A stretch of DNA of 64,000 nucleotides from positions 744,001 to 808,000 of the forward strand of contig CP005973.1 in NCBI GenBank assembly GCA_000940995.1, read 5' to 3'. Of this stretch, positions 56,730 to 64,000 are shown piece after piece; position 1 is the stretch's first letter; each line of letters starts with the position of its first letter. Position numbers and translations under genes: made by a program. Below the pieces are notes generated by a model. That model saw only the letters and a program-made list of their open reading frames with translations, was not told the origin of the DNA and searched no databases. This DNA is from Photobacterium gaetbulicola Gung47. Its GTDB lineage: Bacteria; Pseudomonadota; Gammaproteobacteria; Enterobacterales; Vibrionaceae.

Positions 56730-56963
56730 ATGAAAAAGCAGATTACAACCAAGAGACGTAATACATGCCGAACCAAGAGAATTCTCGGCGTAAGTAGTGG
56801 GGTAATAGTTGGCGGGCTTCTTTTCGTCGGAAATGTGCAATCAGCTGACAAGTGGGAAGAGGTTGAGAATGTGCATAATGGGCGGGCTCCCTTGTGCCAT
56901 CATATCGAGACTGGCGCACTTAAATTCTGCTCTGATATCCAGCAAGAACATGAGGAGCCATAA
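56730..56963 (+). CDS. Small putative secreted protein
   Basis: A 77-residue frame starting Met-Lys-Lys with an Arg/Lys-rich start, one hydrophobic helix (about 19-35) and a possible signal cleavage at Val-Gln-Ser-Ala. The short mature part has two Cys residues that could form a disulfide. The open frame extends upstream to 56616, but that part does not look like protein. No family is recognised. A hairpin with TTTT follows at 57004-57027. Confidence 0.45.
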   Translation: MKKQITTKRRNTCRTKRILGVSSGVIVGGLLFVGNVQSADKWEEVENVHNGRAPLCHHIETGALKFCSDIQQEHEEP

Positions 56964-57003
56964 AGTTAGCCCAAGACTCTTATAGGTTGTGTGAATTAAC
57001 GGA

Positions 57004-57027
57004 GGAGTACGTGTTAGTGCTCCTTTT
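57004..57027 (+). terminator. Probable terminator after the small secreted protein
   Basis: GGAGTAC (57004-57010) pairs with GTGCTCC (57017-57023), with one G-U pair, followed by TTTT. Confidence 0.6.
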
Positions 57028-57078
57028 CGTTATCTAAACCACAAGACGCTGTCATGATGTAACGAAGCTACACTATAG

Positions 57079-59286
57079 ATGGGTACACAAAGCTTCGTTG
57101 ATACTATGAAAAAATTAATCCTTGGCTTGGCGGGTCTTTTCGTATTTTTCATTATTTTCCGACAGTTCGATAGCGAAGAAAGCCTTGTCTCTAGGCAAGT
57201 AAAGGGCTTGGCACCGGCGGAACCTAATTACCTGCTGGAAGTTGATGGGCACATAAGCCGGAGTCCGAGACCAGAAGAAACGTTTGCCTTTCCCATCAAA
57301 GTGGGAGAGATAGGTCCGGTCAACTCACTCTATTCAGGTCCCAATCAATACCCTTTTTTCTGTATGACGGTCGATTCTGGACTTGGACAACCTGTTGTTG
57401 ATAACCAGGATGGATATGGCGTTCCTGTTTATGACCCCGTTAATGGGGTTAAACTGATGGGTTACTCTAAAGATTGTGCTATTAAAACCCAGTTATCCTA
57501 TGTGGTGGTGGGCGAAAACAATGTCTTAGTGAGTAGGAGTGAGCTGGAACTCAGGCAGGATCCTCCCAGTAAAGGTGAGCTCTTGGTCCGGGTCGAAAAA
57601 GGAACGATTAACCGGTATATCTATACTATTGCGATGCCTATCGGTATTGACGAAGTGGGAAAACAGGACAGCGCTGAGGTATGGAACCAAAGGTTAATCT
57701 ACCGGTTCGAAGGTGGCTCAGGCTTAGGATTTCGCCAAGGTAAAATGAAGCTCAACCGGCTGATTGATAAAGAGCTGTCCCAACTGAGGAAGGGGTATGC
57801 CGTTGTAGCGTCCAGTGGCAATAAGACCAGTTATGGCTACAACATGCTACTGGCTGAAGATACGGCTAGAAGGGTGAAGGCGCAGTTCGTCAGTTTGTTC
57901 GGAGAGCCCATATACACCATAGGGATCGGTGGTTCGGGCGGGGGGCTTGCCCAGTACCTGATTGCCCAAAATAGTGAAGGGATTCTCGATGGCCTGCTTC
58001 CTTTGTATTCGTACCCGGACATGGTCAGTGTTTCGATATACGCCTTAGATTGTGATTTGCTCAATACTTATTTTAGCTTTAGAGCCAGTGACAGGGACAG
58101 GTGGCAGGATTGGCAGTCTCGCCAGCATATTGAAGGGTTGAGGGCCATCAACGAGGCTGAGCAAAGGTTTGGCTGGCTTCAGCCGTTGAATCAGTTAGTC
58201 CGGTTTAAAATGCCACAGTTCCCGCAAGGTAATAGCGAATGTATAAATGGCTTTTTTGGTCTAAGCAGCTATCTCAATAACCCAAGGCAGGGTTTCCTGA
58301 AACCGTATTACCACGAGTCAGTGGTTGATAAGGTCAATTGGAATTACTGGCAAGATCTTGTCCACATTTACGGCAAGGATGAACATGGTTTTGCCCAATC
58401 GACATGGGATAACGTGGGTGTGCAGTATGGGCTTCAAGCGCTGCGCGAAAAGGTGATTTCCATTGATGAATTCATTGAGATCAACCAGAGAATAGGGGCT
58501 TGGAAACCGTTTAACGACATGGAATCCGAGAGAAAACTGAGCCTAAGTGCAAGTATTCCACCGTTATGGCTCTCTCTGTGGGGGGAGCACAATGTAACGG
58601 AAGACAAAAGAGCGCCGGCTAAGCGGCGATCCGCCCCCCTGTCGGCCATCGAAAGAGCGTATCAATACGGCCAAGTCTTCATTGGTGACGTCAGCTTGCC
58701 GATCATTGATATACGCCATCACCTCGAAGATGATCTGAATATGCACCATACTTCCGCCTCTTTTTCGACGCGGTTGCGGATCCTGGATGAAATGGGGCAT
58801 GCCGACAATCACGTGATATGGATTTCCGACAAGCAGTATAATCCCGTTGAGCAGGCCTATACCCTGATGGATCAATGGTTAATGGCGATTAAAGCGATGC
58901 CCGAGTCGATGAGCTATTCCGCGAAGGTAAAAGAGTCGAAACCCCAGCTAGCCGTTGATACGTGTTTCAGTGCCGAAGGAGCTATTCATGCCTCTGGCAA
59001 AAGGGTATTTGATGGACAGTGGAATGCTCAGGCAAATGGCCCATGCACCGATTCGTACCCCATCTATAGCAATAGCCGTATACAGGCAGGAGCGCCATGG
59101 AAAGGCAGTATCTTCAAGTGCCATACTATTGCTGTCGAAGCCGCGATAGCTAAAGGGATGTATGGCGACGTTGATGCTACAGCTAGATTGAGCGAGCTAC
59201 AAAAAACTTTCCCCGATGGCGTCTGTGATTATTCCTTGGGCGACAAGGGACGGCCTGTATCAATAGACCGAAATAACGCAGGTTAG
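57079..59286 (+). CDS. DUF6351-type secreted alpha/beta-hydrolase-like protein
   Basis: Up to 735 residues with an N-terminal hydrophobic signal or anchor (starting at Met-Lys-Lys, residue 10). The central Gly-Gly-Ser-Gly-Gly-Gly segment (about 285-290) looks like the nucleophile elbow of an alpha/beta hydrolase, and several Cys residues suggest disulfides and a periplasmic or extracellular place. I believe it matches the large, uncharacterised DUF6351 family, from memory. Substrate unknown. ATG 57106 (Met-Lys-Lys) may be the true start; neither start has a good ribosome-binding site. Confidence 0.72.
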   Translation: MGTQSFVDTMKKLILGLAGLFVFFIIFRQFDSEESLVSRQVKGLAPAEPNYLLEVDGHISRSPRPEETFAFPIKVGEIGPVNSLYSGPNQYPFFCMTVDSGLGQPVVDNQDGYGVPVYDPVNGVKLMGYSKDCAIKTQLSYVVVGENNVLVSRSELELRQDPPSKGELLVRVEKGTINRYIYTIAMPIGIDEVGKQDSAEVWNQRLIYRFEGGSGLGFRQGKMKLNRLIDKELSQLRKGYAVVASSGNKTSYGYNMLLAEDTARRVKAQFVSLFGEPIYTIGIGGSGGGLAQYLIAQNSEGILDGLLPLYSYPDMVSVSIYALDCDLLNTYFSFRASDRDRWQDWQSRQHIEGLRAINEAEQRFGWLQPLNQLVRFKMPQFPQGNSECINGFFGLSSYLNNPRQGFLKPYYHESVVDKVNWNYWQDLVHIYGKDEHGFAQSTWDNVGVQYGLQALREKVISIDEFIEINQRIGAWKPFNDMESERKLSLSASIPPLWLSLWGEHNVTEDKRAPAKRRSAPLSAIERAYQYGQVFIGDVSLPIIDIRHHLEDDLNMHHTSASFSTRLRILDEMGHADNHVIWISDKQYNPVEQAYTLMDQWLMAIKAMPESMSYSAKVKESKPQLAVDTCFSAEGAIHASGKRVFDGQWNAQANGPCTDSYPIYSNSRIQAGAPWKGSIFKCHTIAVEAAIAKGMYGDVDATARLSELQKTFPDGVCDYSLGDKGRPVSIDRNNAG

Positions 59287-59529
59287 TTTCTTACCGGGTA
59301 CCTGCAGGCAGGATGGGTATCTACCAATTACAGGCTAGTCGATGGTCGCTATAGCTGTTGCAAACGAATAGCTTGATGAAGCCCACACTTAACAGTGCGG
59401 GCTTATCCTATTTATAAAAAATGACTTTTAATTAGGCGCGGTATTGTGTGATATTGCCAACGTTTAATGTAGGACCTGTATATCCCAGAGGCTTGAAATT
59501 AAGTGGGTATATTTACTCTAGGAGGAATA

Positions 59530-59967
59530 ATGGAGTTTTCCCTTCGATCGGCAACAGAGTCAGACATCGGCTTTTTGCTTGCGCTAAGAGACAAAACAAT
59601 GCGGTATTACCTTGAGGAAGTGGGTATGCCGACCTGTCGTGAGGAGTATGAAAAGCGTATCCGTTACCAGTTTGACCATGCAAAGATAGTTGAAATGGCA
59701 GGTAAGCCAGTTGGTTTATTTAAAGCGGCCTACAATTCAGAGCTGAATCACTGGTCTTTAGTTCAAATACAAATTGCACCAGAGTATCAAGGGATGAACA
59801 TTGGCAGTCGGCTTATTCGGCAGTTGATTGAACAGGCAAAAGGTGCAGGCGCGACTGTGGGGCTGAGTGTTATAAAGACGAATCCAGCACAAGACCTCTA
59901 TTCGCGTCTTGGCTTCAAGGTTGTAAGTTCATCTGGATCCGAACTTATGATGGAGTGGCATAGCTAA
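59530..59967 (+). CDS. GNAT-family N-acetyltransferase
   Basis: A 145-residue acetyltransferase of the GNAT fold. The acetyl-CoA-binding motif A is visible as Gln-Ile-Ala-Pro-Glu-Tyr-Gln-Gly-Met-Asn-Ile-Gly-Ser-Arg (about residues 83-96), and the C-terminal Leu-Tyr-Ser-Arg-Leu-Gly-Phe is typical. The ATG at 59530 has a perfect AGGAGG site 5-6 bases upstream; a longer in-frame start at 59503 lacks one. The substrate (small amine or protein) cannot be inferred from the sequence or the neighbours. Confidence 0.87.
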   Translation: MEFSLRSATESDIGFLLALRDKTMRYYLEEVGMPTCREEYEKRIRYQFDHAKIVEMAGKPVGLFKAAYNSELNHWSLVQIQIAPEYQGMNIGSRLIRQLIEQAKGAGATVGLSVIKTNPAQDLYSRLGFKVVSSSGSELMMEWHS

Positions 59968-60019
59968 TATCGGTAACAAACAGTAGCCTAAATAGGCTTC
60001 ATCTTGAAAAGTGGATAAA

Positions 60020-60430
60020 ATGAAAAACAAAATAGTCAAACTTGGATTTATCGCAGCCGCCGCAATGAATATTGGTGGTGTTTTATTCTTTTCTCGCCTT
60101 TTTACTAATACAGCAATAAATGAGGCAGATCCTGTTGTTATGTCGAACTTTGGTTTGCTGATGATTGTTGTCTGGGGACTGGCTTATCTCGGCGCTGCAT
60201 TTATCAAGTCTAATATCAGATGGCTGGCCGCTGTTTTTGCCGTAGAAAAACTGGTTTACGTGGTGGCTTGGCTGGCATGGTTTTTTCAAAATAGCCTATC
60301 AAATGTTTATAACGCCGATATGTTTGCGGGTGTTTTCTTTAGTATCTATGGCTTGAATGATTTGATATTTATGCTGTTCTTTATCTGGGTTTTTAAGTCC
60401 CAGAGCAAATTGGCAAAGTCTACGATCTGA
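60020..60430 (+). CDS. Small integral membrane protein, four helices
   Basis: About 136 residues with four hydrophobic helices (approximately 5-24, 42-61, 66-88 and 100-126), conserved-looking Tyr/Trp residues and a basic tail. I recognise no named family. It starts about 50 bases after the acetyltransferase gene and could be cotranscribed. ATG 60020 was preferred over GTG 60011; both ribosome-binding sites are weak. Confidence 0.65.
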   Translation: MKNKIVKLGFIAAAAMNIGGVLFFSRLFTNTAINEADPVVMSNFGLLMIVVWGLAYLGAAFIKSNIRWLAAVFAVEKLVYVVAWLAWFFQNSLSNVYNADMFAGVFFSIYGLNDLIFMLFFIWVFKSQSKLAKSTI

Positions 60431-60685
60431 TCACCCATTTATGGGACCGGCAGTTTATTACTCATCACTGGGTATCAATGGATTTTCGGCTCTTTTTTTG
60501 AACTTGGCGGCATGGTAAGACAGCAAGCGTTTGGCCAATATCCCGAGTTGCATACTGACCTTATTGTTGAAAAATCTAATTAGGGCTTTGAGTTAAATTG
60601 TTGCATCAACAATGCATCCAGCGCTTGAGTGCCAACCACGCATTGTCTACAATGACGCACTTTTTACTATTATCAGGTCAAAAAC

Positions 60686-60928
60686 ATGAGCGACTCTAAA
60701 CCAGCACTGCCAGATCATCTAGCATGTAATCCACGTAGCCCATTTCACGTGGCAGAGTGCTTTGAACACCAAATCGGTATTCGCCTAAACGGCAAAGAGC
60801 GTACGGATGTTGAAGAGTACTGCATCAGTGAAGGTTGGGTTAAAATCCCTTCGCCAAAAGCCTTGGATCGTCGCGGTCAGCCAATTCTGATCACCCTTAA
60901 AGGTACGGTTGAAGCCTATTATGTGTAA
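60686..60928 (+). CDS. DUF3297 family protein
   Basis: An 80-residue soluble protein matching the widespread, uncharacterised DUF3297 family over its whole length: Met-Ser-Asp-Ser start, Pro-Asp-His-Leu, Asn-Pro-Arg-Ser-Pro, the central Asn-Gly-Lys-Glu-Arg-x-Asp-Val-Glu-Glu-Tyr-Cys, and the closing Leu-Lys-Gly-Thr-Val-Glu. The monocistronic layout suggests a housekeeping role that is still unknown. Confidence 0.88.
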   Translation: MSDSKPALPDHLACNPRSPFHVAECFEHQIGIRLNGKERTDVEEYCISEGWVKIPSPKALDRRGQPILITLKGTVEAYYV

Positions 60929-60958
60929 GTAGCAAACTGCTACTGGTCATATAATCTT

Positions 60959-61005
60959 CACATAGAGCCTAACTCCAGAGCGGTAGTTCGCATGGGCTCT
61001 ATGTG
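60959..61005 (+). terminator. Inverted repeat after the DUF3297 gene
   Basis: CACATAGAGCC (60959-60969) pairs exactly with GGCTCTATGTG (60995-61005) across a 25-base loop. The T-run is poor, so termination is likely but not certain. Confidence 0.45.
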
Positions 61006-61174
61006 TTGTATCTGTAAATCCCTCCAGCAAGTTCTCACATCGCCCCAAAATCAGCATTTTGCAACTACGTTATTGGCTAAAAAATTGCCTGGTTATTGAT
61101 AAGCTAAAATTATTGCTCTCTGTAGCAGTTGATAATTGATGGCTTGTCAATTTACGCTGTCTTTTGACCAATAA

Positions 61175-61198
61175 AAACACCGCCATAAGGCGGTGTTT
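61175..61198 (-). terminator. Terminator of the amidohydrolase gene
   Basis: AAACACCGCC (61175-61184) and GGCGGTGTTT (61189-61198) form a perfect stem with a 4-base loop. Read on the minus strand it is followed by TTATT, ending the amidohydrolase transcript. Confidence 0.85.
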
Positions 61199-61227
61199 GG
61201 AATTTAAAGACAGGTTCGGTATAAGGT

Positions 61228-62634
61228 TTACTGAACGACTTCGCCGCTTTCGATTACGGTTTTACGCACTTTATCAGCAAACGCTAGGGCTTCGTTACGA
61301 ATCTTGTCTTCGTCAACGGTCGTCATGGTGCGGTCTTTCATCAAAATCTGACCGTCAACAATGGTGTGCTTCACATTTGCTGCGTAAGCAGAGTAAACCA
61401 GTGCAGAGTATGGGTTGTAGACAGGCACCATATTAGGCGCTTTGGTATCAATTACGATGATATCGGCTAGTTTGCCGACTTCCAGCGAACCGATAGTGTC
61501 TTCCATGTGAAGGGCACGGGCGGCACCGATAGTGGCCATCTCAACGACTTTCATTGGAGGCATCGCAGCGCGATCTTTGTTGACGAGTTTATGAACTTTG
61601 GCTACCTGGTTGAATTCGTCTAGGGTAGAAATAGTGTTTCCGGACATCGGGCCATCAGTACCCAGACCGATGCGTAATCCGTCGTCAAACATCTTAAGGG
61701 CCGGGGAGACGCCTTTTGCTGACTTGATGTTGGCACTCATGTTGTGGGCAATCCCCACATCATGTTTTTTCAGGAGTTCAATATCGCTATCGCTGACGTT
61801 GATAACATGGGCACCAACAAGGTTCGGGGTAAGGGCACCGATATCGGCCATGTATTCAACCGGCGACATGCCGCCGCTGCGCTCGGCAATGACCTGATCT
61901 TCGCGATCAGACTCCGCTAGGTGGATCAATACCGGGACATCGTATTTCTTCGATAGTTCGGTGATCTTTTGTAGGGTTTCTGTGGTGTTGGTATATGGCG
62001 CATGCGGCGCAAACGCCGGTGTGATACGCGGGTGGTCTTTATATTCTTCGATGAAGTTAACTGCGTACTTGATGCCTTCTTCCGCGTTTGCGGCATCGGC
62101 TACTGGGAATTTAATCACCGTTTCGCCCAAGATAGCGCGCATACCGATTTCATCGACAGTTTTCGCGACTTCATCTTCGAAGTAGTACATGTCCGCATAG
62201 GTCGTGACACCACCTTTTAGCATCTCAACGTTACCCAGCTGAGCGCCGATACGAACCATATCACGTGTTACAAGTTTACTTTCCAGCGGGAAGATATAGC
62301 GGTGGAGGCGATCTGGCACATCATCGGCTAGCGAGCGGAATACCGTCATGGAAACGTGTGTGTGGGTGTTGATAAGACCCGGCATCACGATATCACCGTC
62401 GGCGTCGATCACTTTCTTCGCTTCAAACTCTTTGAGGTCACTGCCGTCAGTGACTGCGACGATTTTGTTTTCTTTAACCGCAACAAGACCTTTTTCATAA
62501 ACGTTCTTATCTTCGTCCATGGTGAGGACGGTGGCGTTTTTGATCAGCAGGTCGACATTTTCCGCGGCCATAGCGGTCGCGCTAGCAAGAGAAGCTGCAG
62601 CAAGGGAAACCGCTACAAGAGTTTTTTTGAACAT
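61228..62634 (-). CDS. Exported amidohydrolase (TRZ/ATZ type, MtaD/SsnA-like)
   Basis: About 468 residues with a clear signal peptide (Met-Phe-Lys-Lys start, Ala/Ser-rich core, cleavage at Ala-Thr-Ala-Met-Ala), so the enzyme should be periplasmic. The mature part is a metal-dependent amidohydrolase of the chlorohydrolase/methylthioadenosine deaminase group: Asn-Thr-His-Thr-His, His-Ala-Pro-Tyr, His-Leu-Ala-Glu, and Gly-Thr-Asp-Gly-Pro with the fifth ligand Asp. Relatives deaminate or dechlorinate purine- or triazine-like rings, but most are cytoplasmic. The start at 62634 has a GGTGAT site; a GTG three codons earlier is in frame. Confidence 0.85.
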   Translation of the reverse strand: MFKKTLVAVSLAAASLASATAMAAENVDLLIKNATVLTMDEDKNVYEKGLVAVKENKIVAVTDGSDLKEFEAKKVIDADGDIVMPGLINTHTHVSMTVFRSLADDVPDRLHRYIFPLESKLVTRDMVRIGAQLGNVEMLKGGVTTYADMYYFEDEVAKTVDEIGMRAILGETVIKFPVADAANAEEGIKYAVNFIEEYKDHPRITPAFAPHAPYTNTTETLQKITELSKKYDVPVLIHLAESDREDQVIAERSGGMSPVEYMADIGALTPNLVGAHVINVSDSDIELLKKHDVGIAHNMSANIKSAKGVSPALKMFDDGLRIGLGTDGPMSGNTISTLDEFNQVAKVHKLVNKDRAAMPPMKVVEMATIGAARALHMEDTIGSLEVGKLADIIVIDTKAPNMVPVYNPYSALVYSAYAANVKHTIVDGQILMKDRTMTTVDEDKIRNEALAFADKVRKTVIESGEVVQ

Positions 62635-62786
62635 GATTATCACCAGACAGCAATGAAATTGCGCTGATAATACCTAATAGCAAATTATTGAAAATCAGTA
62701 ATACAGACTCCGCTTACAATCTGTGAGCATGGTCACTATACGGCATAGCGGTTAGCGACAAAGTGAACAATAAAGCAGCGAAATAG

Positions 62787-62812
62787 CGGGGCGAAACGAT
62801 TGCGTCGCCCCG
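62787..62812 (-). terminator. Hairpin after the MATE gene
   Basis: CGGGGCGA (62787-62794) pairs exactly with TCGCCCCG (62805-62812). It lies 15 bases beyond the MATE stop, but only scattered T residues follow on the minus strand. Confidence 0.6.
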
Positions 62813-62826
62813 ATTAGGGAAAGTTA

Positions 62827-64000
62827 TTATGGCTTCAGGCTTTGCCTACGGAGTGCATAGAACATCCATATGGTCAGTACACTGCTACACAGAGGTAGGG
62901 CAATCCAAACCCCGTTAACCCCCAATAATTTGGCTAAGCCAAATATGAAGAGGCTGATTAGGATCAGCTTCCCCCCAGACAGCATAGAAGCTTCGCGGGC
63001 CCGGTTAATCGACTGGAAATAGGTTGCACCTACCAGCAGCATGCCTTCCATAGGTAAGCCCCAGAAATAGTGCTGGATACCATTGATTGCAACAGGGTGA
63101 AGGGCAGGGTTGTCACCGGCAAAGAGGTATACCAGTAAATCTGGTTGGCTATAGATGAAAACGACCCCCACGAGTGCAAACCCAAGCGTTGTGGCGAAGG
63201 CCAGATTTCTCACCGCAATAACGCGATCATGCCTACCTGCCCCTGTGTTGTAACTGGTGATTGGTTGGATCCCCAACGCAATTCCCTCAAAAACAAGGTA
63301 AAAGAAAGCTTCGGTGTAGCTAATAATGCCGTATGCGGCAACGTGGATCGGTTTGCCGACCCAAAGTAAGGCTTTGTTGTGTAGGGTCAACACGACAGAT
63401 AAATAGAGGTACATCAGAAAGCTGGAAAAACCCAGCTGGCAAATCTGGCCGACGTCGTGCCACCGCAACCGGAGGGTTTGCCAGGAGATCCGGAGCTGGC
63501 TTCTGTCTGAGAAAAAATGCTGCAGGCAAAGTAGGGCGGTTGCTAGCTGCGAAAGCATAGTGGCAATTGCTGCCCCGGTTAGCTCCCATGGGATCACAAC
63601 AATGAACAGCCAGTCCAGCACAACATTCAGCACACCGCCGAGGATCATGATCAAGGTGACACGGTTCGGTTGCCCGTCATTGCGCAGCAGGGCAGAGAAA
63701 GCCATCGAAATGATAGGAAAGGCACCAAGGCTGAAATACCAGAACAGGTAGTCCGAGGCCATCTGTAAGATTTCGCCTTCTGCACCAAGCCAGCGTAGCA
63801 TAGCTTCGCCATATACAACACCTAGGGTACAGGTGAGCAGTGATATCACAATACATAATGAGAGGGCATTGCCGACGATGTTCCTTGCTTGCTGTTCGTT
63901 GCCTTCACCCAACTTTATCGATACCAGAGCTGACGCCCCCATGCCGACCATGGCCCCGAGTGCGTAGAGGACCGAACCGATTGGGTATCCGAGCATAATA
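62827..64000 (-). CDS. MATE-family efflux transporter, 5' end beyond the window
   Basis: At least 389 residues of a multidrug and toxin extrusion pump. The frame stays open to the window edge, and about 50 N-terminal residues (helix 1) are missing, so the ATG at 63996 is internal. Visible signs are the Gly-Met-Gly-Ala-Ser-Ala-Leu-Val-Ser segment of helix 2, the Leu-Arg-Asn-Asp-Gly-Gln-Pro loop, and a repeat of the fold in the second half (Ser-Tyr-Asn-Thr-Gly-Ala). Such pumps export cationic compounds using a Na or proton gradient. No link to the PKS cluster is indicated. Confidence 0.88.
   Translation of the reverse strand, partial: IMLGYPIGSVLYALGAMVGMGASALVSIKLGEGNEQQARNIVGNALSLCIVISLLTCTLGVVYGEAMLRWLGAEGEILQMASDYLFWYFSLGAFPIISMAFSALLRNDGQPNRVTLIMILGGVLNVVLDWLFIVVIPWELTGAAIATMLSQLATALLCLQHFFSDRSQLRISWQTLRLRWHDVGQICQLGFSSFLMYLYLSVVLTLHNKALLWVGKPIHVAAYGIISYTEAFFYLVFEGIALGIQPITSYNTGAGRHDRVIAVRNLAFATTLGFALVGVVFIYSQPDLLVYLFAGDNPALHPVAINGIQHYFWGLPMEGMLLVGATYFQSINRAREASMLSGGKLILISLFIFGLAKLLGVNGVWIALPLCSSVLTIWMFYALRRQSLKP

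Noticed and set aside
61598..62667. Several + strand frames across the amidohydrolase
   Set aside because: All are antisense to a full-length amidohydrolase with signal peptide and metal motifs.
62827..64000. MATE pump as part of the polyketide export system
   Set aside because: It is 14 kb from the operon, on the other strand and among housekeeping genes.

Overview
The window looks like a chromosome segment of a marine gammaproteobacterium of the Vibrionaceae (Photobacterium/Vibrio-like). This rests on the housekeeping flanks: inositol/methylmalonate-semialdehyde catabolism, ArfA, a DUF3297 protein, a MaoC hydratase, a MATE pump and phn genes. The genus is an inference; no rRNA or tRNA gene is present to test it.

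Layout. (1) 1-5000: end of an iol operon (probable iolE end, then iolA/mmsA), small membrane proteins, a LysR regulator and a lipoprotein. (2) 5000-9600: a decayed zone. It holds a LysR gene without its DNA-binding domain, an apparently intact MurE-like ligase with a non-canonical substrate motif, an MFS gene broken by a frameshift and an internal deletion, a membrane protein with an in-frame TGA, and a winged-helix regulator with an in-frame TAG. (3) 9859-48621: one collinear + strand block of ten genes, a trans-AT polyketide/non-ribosomal peptide assembly line with export and tailoring genes. (4) 48772-49551: an oppositely oriented LuxR-type regulator with no luxI partner. (5) 49700-52566: fragments of two insertion sequences joined to a decaying phnM-phnN-phnP tail. 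(6) 52730-64000: ordinary chromosomal genes, including a MaoC hydratase preceded by three short repeats, a serine hydrolase, arfA with an RNA hairpin around its stop codon, a DUF6351 protein, a periplasmic amidohydrolase and a MATE pump cut by the window end.

How the assembly line may work. PKS1 (6042 aa) reads KS-(AT-like remnant)-DH-KR-ACP-ACP / KS-DH-KR-ACP / KS-DH-KR-ACP-ACP / KS-ACP. PKS2 (2320 aa) reads KS-KR(dead)-ACP-KR / KS. The third protein (1638 aa) reads ACP-C-PCP-A-(E/C-like). The last KS has no carrier of its own and is probably completed by the ACP that opens the next protein. No module has a working acyltransferase; a discrete malonyl-type AT is encoded at 47062, which defines the trans-AT type. 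The adenylation domain carries the code D-I-W-H-V-S-L-I-D-K, one or two conservative changes from the well-known serine code. Three KS-DH-KR modules predict conjugated double bonds, so the likely product is a short polyene-type acyl chain joined to serine. There is no thioesterase; the C-terminal condensation/epimerisation-like domain may release the chain. An MFS pump, a LolA-like protein, an outer-membrane barrel and an HAE3-type RND protein lie between the NRPS and AT genes and suggest export, perhaps to the outer membrane. A Tat-type nitroreductase and a BaeB-like metallo-hydrolase complete the set.

I do not recognise this exact architecture as a described pathway. It is the strongest candidate for a new system in the window, but novelty cannot be shown without a database search.
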